64,000 nt of DNA from Streptomyces noursei ATCC 11455 (GTDB lineage: Bacteria > Actinomycetota > Actinomycetes > Streptomycetales > Streptomycetaceae): the NCBI RefSeq assembly GCF_001704275.1, contig NZ_CP011533.1:1612001-1676000 (forward strand), written 5' to 3'. This document shows positions 7,974 through 17,003 of the stretch, one piece after another. The stretch's first letter is position 1. Each line of letters opens with the position of its first letter. The translations under genes were made by a program, and so were the position numbers. Below the pieces are notes generated by a model. The model worked only from the letters and a program-made list of their open reading frames with translations, searched no databases and had not been told where the DNA came from.

Positions 7974-9566
7974 ATGAGGTTGTCGTTCCTTGAACCCCTC
8001 TACGCGGAGCCGGGCCCATTCGCCTCCGTGTACCTGGACACCTCCCGAAACGTCGAGCACCCCGAGCGGGCGATCGCGCTGCGCTGGCGGCGGCTGCGCG
8101 AGAGTCTGTCCCGTCAGGGCTCGGACCGGGCGCTGCTGAATGTACTGGAGGAGGTGGTCGGCGCCGACACAGACGTGCCGGGGGTGCACGGTCAGGCCAT
8201 CTTCGCCGCCCACGGCACGCTCGTCCTGGACGGGGAGCTGCCCAGGCCGCCAGAGCACGACTCCGCGCGCTACAGCACCCTGCCGGACGCGATGCCCCTG
8301 GTCACCCAGCACGTTCCGGAGATCCCCTACATGGCCGTAGTCGTCCACTACGGCGGCCTTCCGACCGCCGAGACCCACGGCTGGGTAACTCTGGAGGCAG
8401 AGACCGGCACCTGGCCCGCGTCCACCGTCACCCCGGGTGAACGGCTGCACCGCAGGGTTGTGGTGGCGACCTGGCACCACACCTCCCTCCGGCTCGGTCA
8501 CCAGCTGGACGAAAGGGCGCGGCGCGCCCATGCCGACGCCGTCGTCGTGGGCGGAGACGAGTGGGCGTGCAACGTACTGATCCGCCGCCTGCCGCACACC
8601 CTGCAGGACAAGGTCGTACGCGTGGGCGGCCGGACCCCCACCGACACCGGACGCGCCCTGTTGGAGCCGCAGCTCGACGGCGTCTTCCGCGACCGCATGG
8701 CCGCGCACGACCGGGAACTCGTGGACATCTTCATCGGCCGGCGTGCCCTGGACGGACCTATCACGGACGGGCTGGCCGCCACCGTCGCCGCCCTCCAGCG
8801 CGGCCAGGTCGCGGCACTGCTGCTGAACCGACCGCCTGGGTCTTCGCTGCGGCTCTGGGCGGGCTCCCAGCCCACTCAGCTCGCCCTGACCGAGGCGGAG
8901 CTGATGTCCTTCGGCGTGCGGGCCCCGCGCGAGGAACGCGCCGCCGAGGCCCTCGTCCGGGCCCTCGTGGGCACCGGTGCCGAGCTGGTCGTCGTACCGG
9001 AGAGCACGCTGAGGCTGTACGAGGGCGTGGGCGCCCTGCTGCGGTACACCGACCCGGGAACCCCTTCCCGGCACCGCGCGCTGCACCTCCCGGATCACGG
9101 GTCACCCCTTGCGCCCGGCCCCGGATCGCGCCGCGCGCGGAACATGCCGACACTGGGCTGGAGCGGCGGCGCGGCGTATGAGCGGCGGTTGGGGCACATG
9201 GACAGGAGCTGGAACGGCGCCGAGAAGACGGACGTTTCGATCACCCCGCCCAAGACCTGGGCGGTAGGCGTGCCAGTGGTGGCCGACCCGCTGCGGTATT
9301 CCCTGGAGCAGACGACGGTGCGCCGTACGGCGCTGACGCTGCTCAATGTCCACCGCACCAAGGGCTTCGACTGTCCGGGCTGCGCCTGGACAGAACCGGA
9401 CCCCGCTCACCGACACCGCAGCGAGTACTGCGAGAGCGGCGCCAAGCACGCGAGCGACGAGGCGGCGTCGGAGGGCGAGCACGATCATGCTGTGCGGCTT
9501 CTGGAACGCACCACGACCAGGGCCGCCGGCGCCACCGCCACGGCTCCGCAGTCCGATGGCTCATGA
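7974..9566 (+). CDS. Vms1/release-factor-like (baeRF-type) protein reading into a formate dehydrogenase-like fragment
   Basis: ATG 7974 follows GAGGAG. Residues 1 to about 365 look like the actinobacterial release-factor-1-like (baeRF, Vms1/ANKZF1-related) family: LEPLYAEPGPFASVYLDTSR, a central RRVVVATWHHTSLRLG, and a C-terminal segment with ELVVVPESTLRLYEGVGALLRY. Related proteins act on peptidyl-tRNA or stalled ribosomes; no activity is proven for this group. The normal protein should end soon after. Here the frame continues through low-complexity sequence into the N-terminus of an FdhF/YdeP-type molybdopterin oxidoreductase from 9198. The fusion is therefore probably an accident of deletion rather than a designed protein. 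Confidence 0.7.
   Translation: MRLSFLEPLYAEPGPFASVYLDTSRNVEHPERAIALRWRRLRESLSRQGSDRALLNVLEEVVGADTDVPGVHGQAIFAAHGTLVLDGELPRPPEHDSARYSTLPDAMPLVTQHVPEIPYMAVVVHYGGLPTAETHGWVTLEAETGTWPASTVTPGERLHRRVVVATWHHTSLRLGHQLDERARRAHADAVVVGGDEWACNVLIRRLPHTLQDKVVRVGGRTPTDTGRALLEPQLDGVFRDRMAAHDRELVDIFIGRRALDGPITDGLAATVAALQRGQVAALLLNRPPGSSLRLWAGSQPTQLALTEAELMSFGVRAPREERAAEALVRALVGTGAELVVVPESTLRLYEGVGALLRYTDPGTPSRHRALHLPDHGSPLAPGPGSRRARNMPTLGWSGGAAYERRLGHMDRSWNGAEKTDVSITPPKTWAVGVPVVADPLRYSLEQTTVRRTALTLLNVHRTKGFDCPGCAWTEPDPAHRHRSEYCESGAKHASDEAASEGEHDHAVRLLERTTTRAAGATATAPQSDGS
9198..9566 (+). pseudogene. N-terminal fragment of an FdhF/YdeP-family molybdopterin oxidoreductase
   Basis: In frame with the gene above, the sequence from ATG 9198 has the hallmark start of YdeP-type alpha subunits: PKTWAVGVPVVADPLRYSLE, then ALTLLNVHRTKGFDCPGCAW, then a CESGAKH segment. 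A full enzyme is about 750 residues. Only about 90 residues remain before the reading turns into unrelated Thr/Ala-rich sequence and stops at 9566, inside the next gene's start. The catalytic domains are absent, so this is a relic. Confidence 0.75.
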
Positions 9567-10200
9567 CGGGACCCCCGAGGACCTGGTCCGCGCGGCCCAC
9601 GCCGTGGGCGTGACCGACGCCCGTCTCCTGGAGGCCGTACGGAGCCTCCCCCGGGCGGAATTCGTCCCCGCGGACGAGGTGGCATCCGCGTACCGGGACG
9701 CGCCCGTTCCGCTCCCCCACGGGCAGGTGACCACCCAGCCCTCGCTGATCGCCATGATGGTCTCCGCTCTCGGCCTCACCGGAGCCGAACAGGTCCTGGA
9801 GGTCGGGACCGGATACGGCTGGCAGACCGCGCTGCTGACCCGCTTGGCCGCGTACGTCGTCAGCGTCGAGCGCTGGCCCGACCTGGCCGACGAGGCCCGC
9901 CGGCGGCTGGCTGGGCAGGGCATCGGCAATGCCGAGGTCGTACTCGGCGACGGGACCCTCGGGATGCCGACCCGTGCCCCGTACGACGCCATCATCGTCT
10001 GCGCGGCCTTCCCGCGAGTGCCCGAGCCGCTCGTGGATCAGCTCCGCACCGGTGGCCGGCTCGTCCAGCCGATCGGACAGGGTGGGCAGGAGCGCGTCGA
10101 GCTGTACGAGCGGCGGGCTCACAACCCGGTGCACCGCAGGACGGTCACCGCGGCCCGGTTCGTCCGGCTGTACGGCGCCCATGGCTACGACGAGCGGTGA
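9556..10200 (+). CDS. pcm: protein-L-isoaspartate O-methyltransferase-like protein
   Basis: ATG 9556 gives 214 residues, the usual length. LPRAEFVPADE and the Pro-rich segment before GQVTTQPSLIAMM are family hallmarks. The SAM-binding motif I is VLEVGTGYGWQTALL, and post-motif segments are VVSVERWP and YDAIIVCAA. The enzyme methylates abnormal L-isoaspartyl residues with SAM to start their repair in the cytosol. Because the class-I methyltransferase is a standard PCMT without a partner domain, housekeeping protein repair is the simplest reading, though secondary-metabolite PCMT variants exist. The start overlaps the FdhF relic by 11 bases. Confidence 0.85.
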   Translation: MAHDGTPEDLVRAAHAVGVTDARLLEAVRSLPRAEFVPADEVASAYRDAPVPLPHGQVTTQPSLIAMMVSALGLTGAEQVLEVGTGYGWQTALLTRLAAYVVSVERWPDLADEARRRLAGQGIGNAEVVLGDGTLGMPTRAPYDAIIVCAAFPRVPEPLVDQLRTGGRLVQPIGQGGQERVELYERRAHNPVHRRTVTAARFVRLYGAHGYDER

Positions 10201-10205
10201 CGCGC

Positions 10206-10658
10206 TCAGCGCTGGTAGGTCCCGACCAGGGTGCCGGAGGCCAGCTCCCTGCCCTTCAGGGCACGGTGCACGTCCTCGGCGCCCGGGTGGTCGTGCAGCG
10301 GCAGCGGCTCGGACAGGGCGTACAGGCGGAAGAAATAGCGGTGCGGCCCGTGCCCCAGTGGAGGCATCGGCCCTCCCCAGCCCACGCGGCCGAAACCGTT
10401 CGGCCACGGCAGGCCACCGTGGGGCTTCTGCCCCTCCGCCGCCCCGGTGGTCCCCGGATCGATGCCGGTCACCAGCCAGTGCAGGAAGGTCGTCCCCGGC
10501 GCGTCCGGGTCCTCGCACAGGAGCACCAGCTCCGTGGCCTGGTCGGGCACCCCCGACCAGGTCAAGGGCGGTGAGATGTTCTCACCCTCCCCGCTGTACC
10601 GACGGGGGATCACCGTTTTGTCGTCGAACGCGGTGCTGCTGAGTTCAATTCCGCTCAT
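10206..10658 (-). CDS. YbhB/YbcL family (PEBP/Raf kinase inhibitor-like) protein
   Basis: 150 residues from ATG 10658; an in-frame codon at 10670 would add MAAR. The PEBP fold signatures are present: IPRRYSGEGENISPPLTWSGVP near the N-terminus, LCEDPDAPGTTFLHWLVTGID, then GWGGPMPPLGHGPHRYFFRLYAL, which carries the ligand-pocket GPxPPxGxGPHRY motif. These small cytosolic proteins are common in actinomycetes and have no settled biochemical role. It converges with the PCMT gene (5 bases between stops). Confidence 0.85.
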   Translation of the reverse strand: MSGIELSSTAFDDKTVIPRRYSGEGENISPPLTWSGVPDQATELVLLCEDPDAPGTTFLHWLVTGIDPGTTGAAEGQKPHGGLPWPNGFGRVGWGGPMPPLGHGPHRYFFRLYALSEPLPLHDHPGAEDVHRALKGRELASGTLVGTYQR

Positions 10659-10769
10659 GCGCGCCGCCATACCCGCAACGGCGGCACCGGCACCGGGTCC
10701 GCACCCCAAAACCTCCGCTCGGCCGAGCCCACCCGGGCCGCCTCCGGAAGCGGGGGTGAAGATGGCAGT

Positions 10770-11331
10770 GTGCCGACAAGGATCCTGCTCGAGGGTCGCC
10801 CTGGCGCGGGCAAGACGACCGCCCTGCGTCGGCTGGCCGCGCTGCTGCCCACCCAGGTGGCCACCGGCTTCACCACCGAGGAGATCCGGCAATCCGGCGC
10901 CCGCGTCGGTTTCGCCCTGGAGACCCTGGCAGGCCGACGGGGGGGTGCTCGCCCATGTCGACCTGCCCGGTCCGCCACGGGTAGGGAAATATGGCGTCGA
11001 CCTGGGTGTCATGGAACGACTGGCGCTGCCGTCGCTTCGGCCAACAGCAACCGAGGAGGCCACCGGGCGGCTGGTGCTCATCGACGAGCTGGGGCGGATG
11101 GAACTGGCGTGCACGGCGTTCCGGCACGCGGTCGACGCGCTGTTCGCAGCGGAGGTCGACGTCGTCGCCACGGTCCACACGCACCGCGATCCGTTCACCG
11201 ACGCCCTCAAGCGGCGCACCGACATCGAGGTCGTCCAGCTCACGCCGGCAAACCGGGACGTCCTGCCGGGCGAGCTCGCGGCCCGACTGCAGCAGCCCCG
11301 GACGCACGGAAGTCCTCCCTCTCACGGATGA
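10770..11331 (+). pseudogene. THEP1-type nucleoside-triphosphatase with frameshift
   Basis: The first part, from GTG 10770, carries the Walker A GRPGAGKTTALRRLA and the following TGFTTEEIR of THEP1 NTPases. At about 10941-10947 a run of seven G breaks the frame. The second part continues in another frame with GVLAHVDLPGPPRVGKYGVD, the Walker B-like LVLIDELGRMEL and THRDPFTDALK, ending at 11331. Together they give a complete protein of about 187 residues of normal length. The only lesion is in a homopolymer, so it may be a sequencing error or a recent mutation. Confidence 0.75.
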
Positions 11332-11479
11332 GCGACCGGCCTCCGCCCTGCTGGCAGCAGAGTCGGGGCGACAGGATGTGAAGTCGCCCGGTCGGTGCGA
11401 CCGGCCGCACCCACTACCAAGGGTCACTGCCTGCCCACCGAGTACGCGGCCGGCATCGAGGTCCGCGCGGTTGCCCGTG

Positions 11480-11607
11480 ACCCCATGGCGCATGCCATCG
11501 AGTTCCCGCAGCCACGCGGCCCGCAGCCGCTCGTCCTCCAGGACGGTAGCGACAACGGCGGCGCCGTGCTCGGGCGGCATCGAGAATCTCGAAAACACGG
11601 TGGAGCG
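11480..11607 (-). pseudogene. aspartate/aromatic aminotransferase fragment
   Basis: On the minus strand about 40 residues, including SMPPEHGAAVVATVLEDERL followed by RAAWLRELDGMR, match the segment just after the active-site lysine of class-I aspartate/tyrosine aminotransferases (NPPAHGAxxVATIL..LRxxWExEL..MR). Nothing before or after it belongs to the family, so this is an isolated gene scrap. The remaining 11332-11889 region has no gene. Confidence 0.6.
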
Positions 11608-11889
11608 AACGCTGGCCATTGATCGGCCGCCGAAGCAGCTCTCAGCGAGCCGGTCTATACAGCGGGACCGGCCTGCCGACGAGGAGCCTTGCACCCCGGC
11701 GCCAACCTGGTGGGGCATGGCACGCCCGGCTCTGTGACCGACACAGGTTCAGGTCTCACGAATGCCGCGCCCCGCCCGCGGAGAAGGAAACGGGAAACAG
11801 CATCGATCGCCTTGTCCGTCCAGGAGTGCGTGCCGCACTCTGTCGTGCAGCGCCAACCCAGCCTGGACGGAGGGGCTTTGGAGGTTTCC

Positions 11890-13173
11890 GTGCCAAAGCC
11901 GTCCACCGAGTTCGGCGAGGAGCTGAGGAAACGGCGCGTAGAGGCCGGACTGAGCCTCACGGCCTTGTCCGGCACCGTGCATTACAGCAAGGCGCAGTTG
12001 AGCAAAGTCGAGCGAGGGATCAAGGCACCCAGCCGTGACCTCGTTCGGCTGTGCGACGCCGCTCTCGGTGCCGACGGAGCGCTGGTCGCCCTGGCAACCA
12101 AGGGCGCCCCTGACGCGCCTGACGAACCATTATCCGGCCACATCGACGAGGAGGACTGGATCATGCAGTTGTCGCCGGACGGCCCGAACCGGTTCCAGTC
12201 CCTAGGCCGGCGAGGGGTCGTCAGCGCCGGCGTCGCGTCACTGATGACATGGCGATCGCACGGAACCGACCCGGCCTCGGCTGCCGGCATGCTGGAAGCC
12301 TCCCGCTCACTCTTCACCCACTACCGGAGACTCGGCCAGACCGTGGAACCCGGTCTGCTCCTGCCCGTCCTCATCGCGCAGACCCACACTCTGCGCGAAC
12401 TGTCCGCTCACACCGACACAGGAACCCGCCGGCAGCTGCTGACCCTCGCTTCCCGGTACGCCGAGTATGTCGGCTGGCTGGTGCAGGAGACCGGCGACGA
12501 ACGTGCAGCACTGTGGTGGACACAGCGAGCTGTCGATCTGGCGACAGCCGGCGGCGACCAGGCACTGGCCGGCTACGCACTGGTCCGCAGGGCCTTGGTC
12601 ACGATGTATCGGGATGACGCCGAGCAGACCATCGCCCTGGCCCATCGCGCACAGGGTGGCACCCTGCCCCCACGCATCCGGGGGCTGGCCGCACAACGTG
12701 AAGCACAAGGACACGCACTCGCGGGAGATCTCAGCTCCTGCCTGCGTGCACTGGAGCGCGCTCGTACGCTCCTCGCCCGCCAGGACGTCGGCTCCGACGA
12801 GCCTGTGATCGGCACCATGCACCTGCCCGACCCGGTCGGGATGGTCACCGGCTGGTGCCTGGTCGATCTCGGCCGGCCTCAGGAAGCGAGTGAGGAACTC
12901 GACCGGCAACTCGCCCTGGTCGGTCAGGACGCGGTGCGCACACAGGTGCGGTACGGCGTGCGCCGTGCGCTCGCCTATGCGTCAGCCGGCGAGATCGACC
13001 ACGCGTGCGCGCTGGCGGCACCACTGCTCGACGGCGTGGCGGCAGTGCGCTCAGCGACCGTCACGACCGATCTGCGGCGTCTCACCCGGATCCTGGCCCG
13101 CCATTCGGATCACCCTTCCGTACGTCAACTCTGGCCGCGACTCGGCACGTTGTCGCGCCCGTCCACTCCCTGA
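11890..13173 (+). CDS. XRE-family regulator with TPR-like region, first gene of the TIR operon
   Basis: GTG 11890 is preceded by GGAGG at a 5-base spacing, which decides this start (427 residues). Residues 5-60 are an XRE helix-turn-helix (ELRKRRVEAGLSLTALS, then SKAQLSKVERGIKAPSRDLV). From residue about 120 onwards the sequence is helical with TPR-like repeats (ARSLFTHYRRLGQTVEP, ALWWTQRAVDLATAGGDQAL, HALAGDLSSCLRALERAR). It belongs to the large Streptomyces family of TPR regulators. Its stop lies 13 bases before the TIR gene, within that gene's ribosome site, so it probably controls or senses for the downstream operon. Confidence 0.8.
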   Translation: MPKPSTEFGEELRKRRVEAGLSLTALSGTVHYSKAQLSKVERGIKAPSRDLVRLCDAALGADGALVALATKGAPDAPDEPLSGHIDEEDWIMQLSPDGPNRFQSLGRRGVVSAGVASLMTWRSHGTDPASAAGMLEASRSLFTHYRRLGQTVEPGLLLPVLIAQTHTLRELSAHTDTGTRRQLLTLASRYAEYVGWLVQETGDERAALWWTQRAVDLATAGGDQALAGYALVRRALVTMYRDDAEQTIALAHRAQGGTLPPRIRGLAAQREAQGHALAGDLSSCLRALERARTLLARQDVGSDEPVIGTMHLPDPVGMVTGWCLVDLGRPQEASEELDRQLALVGQDAVRTQVRYGVRRALAYASAGEIDHACALAAPLLDGVAAVRSATVTTDLRRLTRILARHSDHPSVRQLWPRLGTLSRPSTP

Positions 13174-13186
13174 GGAGGACATCACC

Positions 13187-13942
13187 ATGAAAGAAGTTTT
13201 CATCAACTACCGCACAGGCGACGGGGAGAAGACCGCCGCCCTGATCGACCAGGAGCTGTCACGCCGCTTCGGCCCGCAGCACGTCTTCCGCGCATCGAGG
13301 TCCATCGCCCCCGGCGATGCCTACCCCGACTCCCTGTTGGCCGCGCTACGGCGCAGTTCCCTCCTGCTGGCCGTCGTAGGGCCGGGCTGGGTGAACTTCT
13401 CCGCACGGCTGCACGACCCGGAGGACTGGGTGCGCAGGGAGATCGAGGAGGCGTTCGCCTGTGAACTTCCGGTCGTCCCCATATTGGAGGGACGGAAGAC
13501 CAACCGGCTGAACAAGGCCGACCTGCCACCCGAACTGGAGCGGCTCGCCGACCTGCAGTCCATTCCGTTCGACACCCATGACACCGAGACCGGTGTCAGG
13601 CGCATCGGAGATCTGGTGGCAGAGATGGTCCCCGGGCTCGACGACCTGGCTCGAGCCGACAAGACGTCGCCAGCGTCGGACACCGTGACCAACTCGATGG
13701 AAGACGTGAGCGGAGCGACGGTACAGAGCCGCGACTTCACCGGAGACGTCGGCGGCACCGTCGTGAAGGGCGCTCACGGCCCTGTCCACACGGGAAGCGG
13801 CAGCATCTACCAGAACTCCCGTCATGTGTCGGGCGACCGGCACTTCTCCGGCAGCGGGATGACGTACTTCGAAGGCGACAACCACGGCAACGTCCAACAT
13901 CGGTTCGGTGAGCTGGATCGACGCGAGGACGACAGCCGGTGA
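13187..13942 (+). CDS. TIR-domain protein with Gly/Asn-rich C-terminal motif
   Basis: ATG 13187 follows GAGGAGG. Residues 1-150 form a TIR domain: KEVFINYRTGDGEKTAALI, the box-2-like VFRASRSIAPGDAYPDSLL, LLLAVVGPGWV, and DWVRREIEEAF with the glutamate expected in NAD-cleaving TIRs, then LPVVPIL. A linker (160-190) leads to a Gly/Asn/His-rich tail, residues 190-240, containing HGPVHTGSGSIYQNS. Nearly the same motif opens the next protein. In bacterial NLR systems such paired tails are amyloid-like signalling motifs that recruit the effector to the sensor. NADase activity and the link are inference. Confidence 0.85.
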   Translation: MKEVFINYRTGDGEKTAALIDQELSRRFGPQHVFRASRSIAPGDAYPDSLLAALRRSSLLLAVVGPGWVNFSARLHDPEDWVRREIEEAFACELPVVPILEGRKTNRLNKADLPPELERLADLQSIPFDTHDTETGVRRIGDLVAEMVPGLDDLARADKTSPASDTVTNSMEDVSGATVQSRDFTGDVGGTVVKGAHGPVHTGSGSIYQNSRHVSGDRHFSGSGMTYFEGDNHGNVQHRFGELDRREDDSR

Positions 13943-15939
13943 ACCAGCACGGCAGTACACGAGTCGAGAACCCGCAGGGCTTCATCCACACCGGCCCCGG
14001 CAACATCTACTTCAACAGCGGCGCGCACCCGCAGGATTCGAACAAGCCAGCCTTCCGACGCGTCGCCGAGGACCAACTCCATTGGCTGCGACTCATGTTC
14101 GTCGACCCGTCCGGCATGGGCAAGGCCCGTGCCGTGCTCGCCGGCACCGGCACCGTCATCCTGGACGGTGTTCCAGGCAGCGGCCGTACTTCCGCGGCCC
14201 GCGTACTCCTGCATGAACGCCGCCGGGACAGCGGCGTCTTCCACGAACTTCTCCCCGAAGAGGAGGACGAACTCGCCCTACATGACCCTGATCTGGTCGG
14301 CATCGGTGACCAGTTGCTGCTGGATCTGTCCACCGCCGACGAACGTCAGTGGTCCACGGCACGGATGGACCTCCCTGCGCTCCGCAAGGCCGTGCACGAG
14401 CAGCACGCACATCTTGTCGTCGTCATGCCGCACGACGGCGCCCTCGAGCCCGATCTCCAGTCCTACCGGGTCACCATCCGACGGCCTTCCGGCCGGCAGG
14501 TTCTCAGGCGGCACCTCCGCATGCGCGGCATGCCGTACGAGCAGTACATGCGGTCCGACGTCACCGTCGACGAGTTCGTGGCCGTGGAAAGGCCGATGCG
14601 GGAGATCGCGGACTTCGCCGACCTGGTGCGCCGCGCCCGCGAGACCGCCCGGCCGGACGAAGGGTTCGCACAGTGGTGCGCGACAGCCAAGAGAGCACGG
14701 AACGACCGACGGAGGGAAGTCGCCGCGCGCGTCACCAGATTACCCGAGGCTCCTCAACGAGCTTTGCTGATCACCGTCTCCATGCTCTACGGGGCACATG
14801 CCGACGTCATCCATCGCGCAACCCAGCTCCTGCTGCACGCTCTCCGCTCCCCGTCGGACGAGGTCCCGCTGCTCCAGCACAAGGACCTCGCTGAGCGGCT
14901 CACGGAGATCTCAGCCGATACCGGGCCGAGCGGACACGTGCGCTTCGCGGAACTGGACTACGAATCGGCCGTCCGCGCACATTTCTGGGACCACATGCCC
15001 GATCTGCGGCCCCACCTCGGCACGTGGGCCGCGAGCGTCGTGGACCTGCACGACCCGCACGTCGCCCCGGCCGTTCGCGACAGTCTGGTGGCACATCTGG
15101 CGGGTGAGTACCTACGGACCGGGCGCGGGGACGGTCTGGCGTCTCTCGCCGAGCGATGGAGCACCGAGGCGCCGAGCAGAGCGCGGCTGGAAGCCGCTGT
15201 CCAGGCGCTCACCTGTGGTCTTGAAGACCCGGCTCATGGCAGGGAGTTCCGGAAACGGATCTATCAATGGTGTGTTCACGGTCGTCTCAGGGGAGAGCTC
15301 GCCGAGGTACTCGTCCGGATCTGCGCCGATGTCCTCGCGGCCAGCCACCCTGATCAGGCACTGCTCAGGCTGTACTACCTGGCCCGGCGCGAACGCGACC
15401 CTGCGCAACCTGCCCTGCAAGCGTTGAACGACCTGGTGGCCGGCAGCCGTCGGCTGCGCCGAAGGCTGCTCGACCGCCTCGCGCGATACGGCCTCGCCCC
15501 GCCCGACCTCAGCATCTTTCTGCGCATCTGCGATCCGGAGCCGCTGACCGACTCCTCCGGTACCTCACGCACGCTGGTGGAGGAGAACGAAGTACAGCAC
15601 TCCCTGACTACTTGCTGGCACGCGGTACTCGCCGAGCTGCCGCGGGCGATGTGGCAGCCGCACGCGGCACGCTGGCTCCACCGGGCGGCCGACGGCACCG
15701 GACATCGCGGTGAGCTTCTGCTCGACACCCTGGTCAGCGCGGCCGAGCGGTGCGGGGAGAGACGGGGCGAGGTCTTCGCCGCGCTGTACGCGAGCGCCCG
15801 CGAAGCCGAGCACACCGCTCCGGGAGGCCCCGCCCGCTCCGTCGGAACGACCGAACTGCTACTCCACAAAATCAGCGTGGCCCAGGGCCTCAACCTAGCC
15901 GCCGCACCTCCGGCATCAGCCAAGGGGACTCAACCATGA
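13939..15939 (+). CDS. STAND-like P-loop protein, predicted sensor partner of the TIR protein
   Basis: GTG 13939 overlaps the TIR stop as GTGA. The 666-residue protein starts with GFIHTGPGNIYFNSG (residues 14-28), matching the TIR protein's tail motif. It continues with a helix (QLHWLRLMFVDPSGMGKA) and a P-loop G77-V-P-G-S-G-R-T84, with Arg in place of the usual Walker Lys. HAHLVVVMPHD may be the Walker B strand. Residues about 250-640 are helical without clear TPR consensus. It looks like a minimal STAND/NLR-type switch: a ligand-sensing C-terminal region, a nucleotide-binding core and an N-terminal signalling motif. The Walker A change leaves ATP hydrolysis in doubt. Confidence 0.65.
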   Translation: MNQHGSTRVENPQGFIHTGPGNIYFNSGAHPQDSNKPAFRRVAEDQLHWLRLMFVDPSGMGKARAVLAGTGTVILDGVPGSGRTSAARVLLHERRRDSGVFHELLPEEEDELALHDPDLVGIGDQLLLDLSTADERQWSTARMDLPALRKAVHEQHAHLVVVMPHDGALEPDLQSYRVTIRRPSGRQVLRRHLRMRGMPYEQYMRSDVTVDEFVAVERPMREIADFADLVRRARETARPDEGFAQWCATAKRARNDRRREVAARVTRLPEAPQRALLITVSMLYGAHADVIHRATQLLLHALRSPSDEVPLLQHKDLAERLTEISADTGPSGHVRFAELDYESAVRAHFWDHMPDLRPHLGTWAASVVDLHDPHVAPAVRDSLVAHLAGEYLRTGRGDGLASLAERWSTEAPSRARLEAAVQALTCGLEDPAHGREFRKRIYQWCVHGRLRGELAEVLVRICADVLAASHPDQALLRLYYLARRERDPAQPALQALNDLVAGSRRLRRRLLDRLARYGLAPPDLSIFLRICDPEPLTDSSGTSRTLVEENEVQHSLTTCWHAVLAELPRAMWQPHAARWLHRAADGTGHRGELLLDTLVSAAERCGERRGEVFAALYASAREAEHTAPGGPARSVGTTELLLHKISVAQGLNLAAAPPASAKGTQP

Positions 15940-17003
15940 CGACCGCACGAAAGACGACAATCGTCTTCCTCACCGTCTTATGCGGCCTGCTACTGACCAT
16001 CGTCGGCCTGACACAACGGTGGCCCACATGGACATGGCCGACACTGGCAGTGCTCCTCCTCGTCGTCCCCGCAGCGGCCTTCCGCATCGCTTCAGGTCGC
16101 CGCGGCTCCATCCCGCCCAGCTTCAAGGAACGGCTCACGGCGCCCCCCGTGGAACGCACGGAGTACCGCGTCAGCCGAGTGGCACTGCCCAGCCACTGGG
16201 ACGACTACAACTTCGTGTTCTCGGCGACCGTACGCTGGTACCTCCTCGAATCGGCCAGAAACGACCCCGTCCTCAATCCGGCGGGACTCGCCGTCCAAGC
16301 AGTCCTGAACCGCGCCCGCGCCGTCACCGAGAAACGGCAGCCAGGCCGAGCCTCACTCGTGCAGCACGAACTCAGCGGTGTCCTCAGCCGTATGCACCCA
16401 GACCCCACAGGACACCTCCAAGCCATGGCTGAAAACGTCAGCCTCACCTTGCTGGAACAGGACCAGGAGCGCTTGGACAGACTCGCCGACGTGCGCAAGG
16501 ACAAGGCCGTCTGGGAACACCAACGCAAATACGAGCAGAGCAAGCGCCAGTACCTGGGCGAGGACGTACTGAAGGACACCGGTAGCGCTGTGGTCTGGTG
16601 GCTCGCCAAAAACGACGAGCACGTGGAAAAAACGGTGACGGACCTCGCTCTGCTCGCGCAACTCACCTCCGCGGCCAATGACACCGACATCCCCGAGCGA
16701 CTCCAGAACCTCGTGTCACATCGGACCGACGAGCCAATCACTCCGGAACTCCTGAAAGAGAGCCCGGCTCCCGCCATACAGGAACGGACGGCTGCGGATC
16801 ATCTCGCGGGGTTCTTCGGCGCCATGGGCTTCACGGAGGGAGACGACCGGCGGACGATGCTGGCCAAACAAATCTCCGACATCATCACGCAACAGAACCG
16901 GTACGAGACGGCCGAGGACTTACGGCGCCGGTTCGATCCACCGGCGACTTGCACGCCTGACAACGGTGAGGAGCCGATTCCAGGAGACCACGGTGGACAG
17001 TGA
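15936..17003 (+). CDS. two-helix membrane protein with coiled coil, third gene of the TIR operon
   Basis: ATG 15936 overlaps the previous stop as ATGA. The protein has 355 residues. Residues about 8-27 (IVFLTVLCGLLLTIVGL) and 33-51 (PTLAVLLLVVPAAAF) are two membrane helices. The rest is cytosolic: a globular part around EYRVSRVALPSHWDDYNFVF, then a long charged helical stretch (LLEQDQERLDRLADVRKDKA and KYEQSKRQYLGED), which is probably a coiled coil. I do not recognise a family. Its coupling to the TIR and STAND-like genes implies a joint function, perhaps as a membrane anchor or membrane-acting effector. Confidence 0.65.
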   Translation: MTTARKTTIVFLTVLCGLLLTIVGLTQRWPTWTWPTLAVLLLVVPAAAFRIASGRRGSIPPSFKERLTAPPVERTEYRVSRVALPSHWDDYNFVFSATVRWYLLESARNDPVLNPAGLAVQAVLNRARAVTEKRQPGRASLVQHELSGVLSRMHPDPTGHLQAMAENVSLTLLEQDQERLDRLADVRKDKAVWEHQRKYEQSKRQYLGEDVLKDTGSAVVWWLAKNDEHVEKTVTDLALLAQLTSAANDTDIPERLQNLVSHRTDEPITPELLKESPAPAIQERTAADHLAGFFGAMGFTEGDDRRTMLAKQISDIITQQNRYETAEDLRRRFDPPATCTPDNGEEPIPGDHGGQ

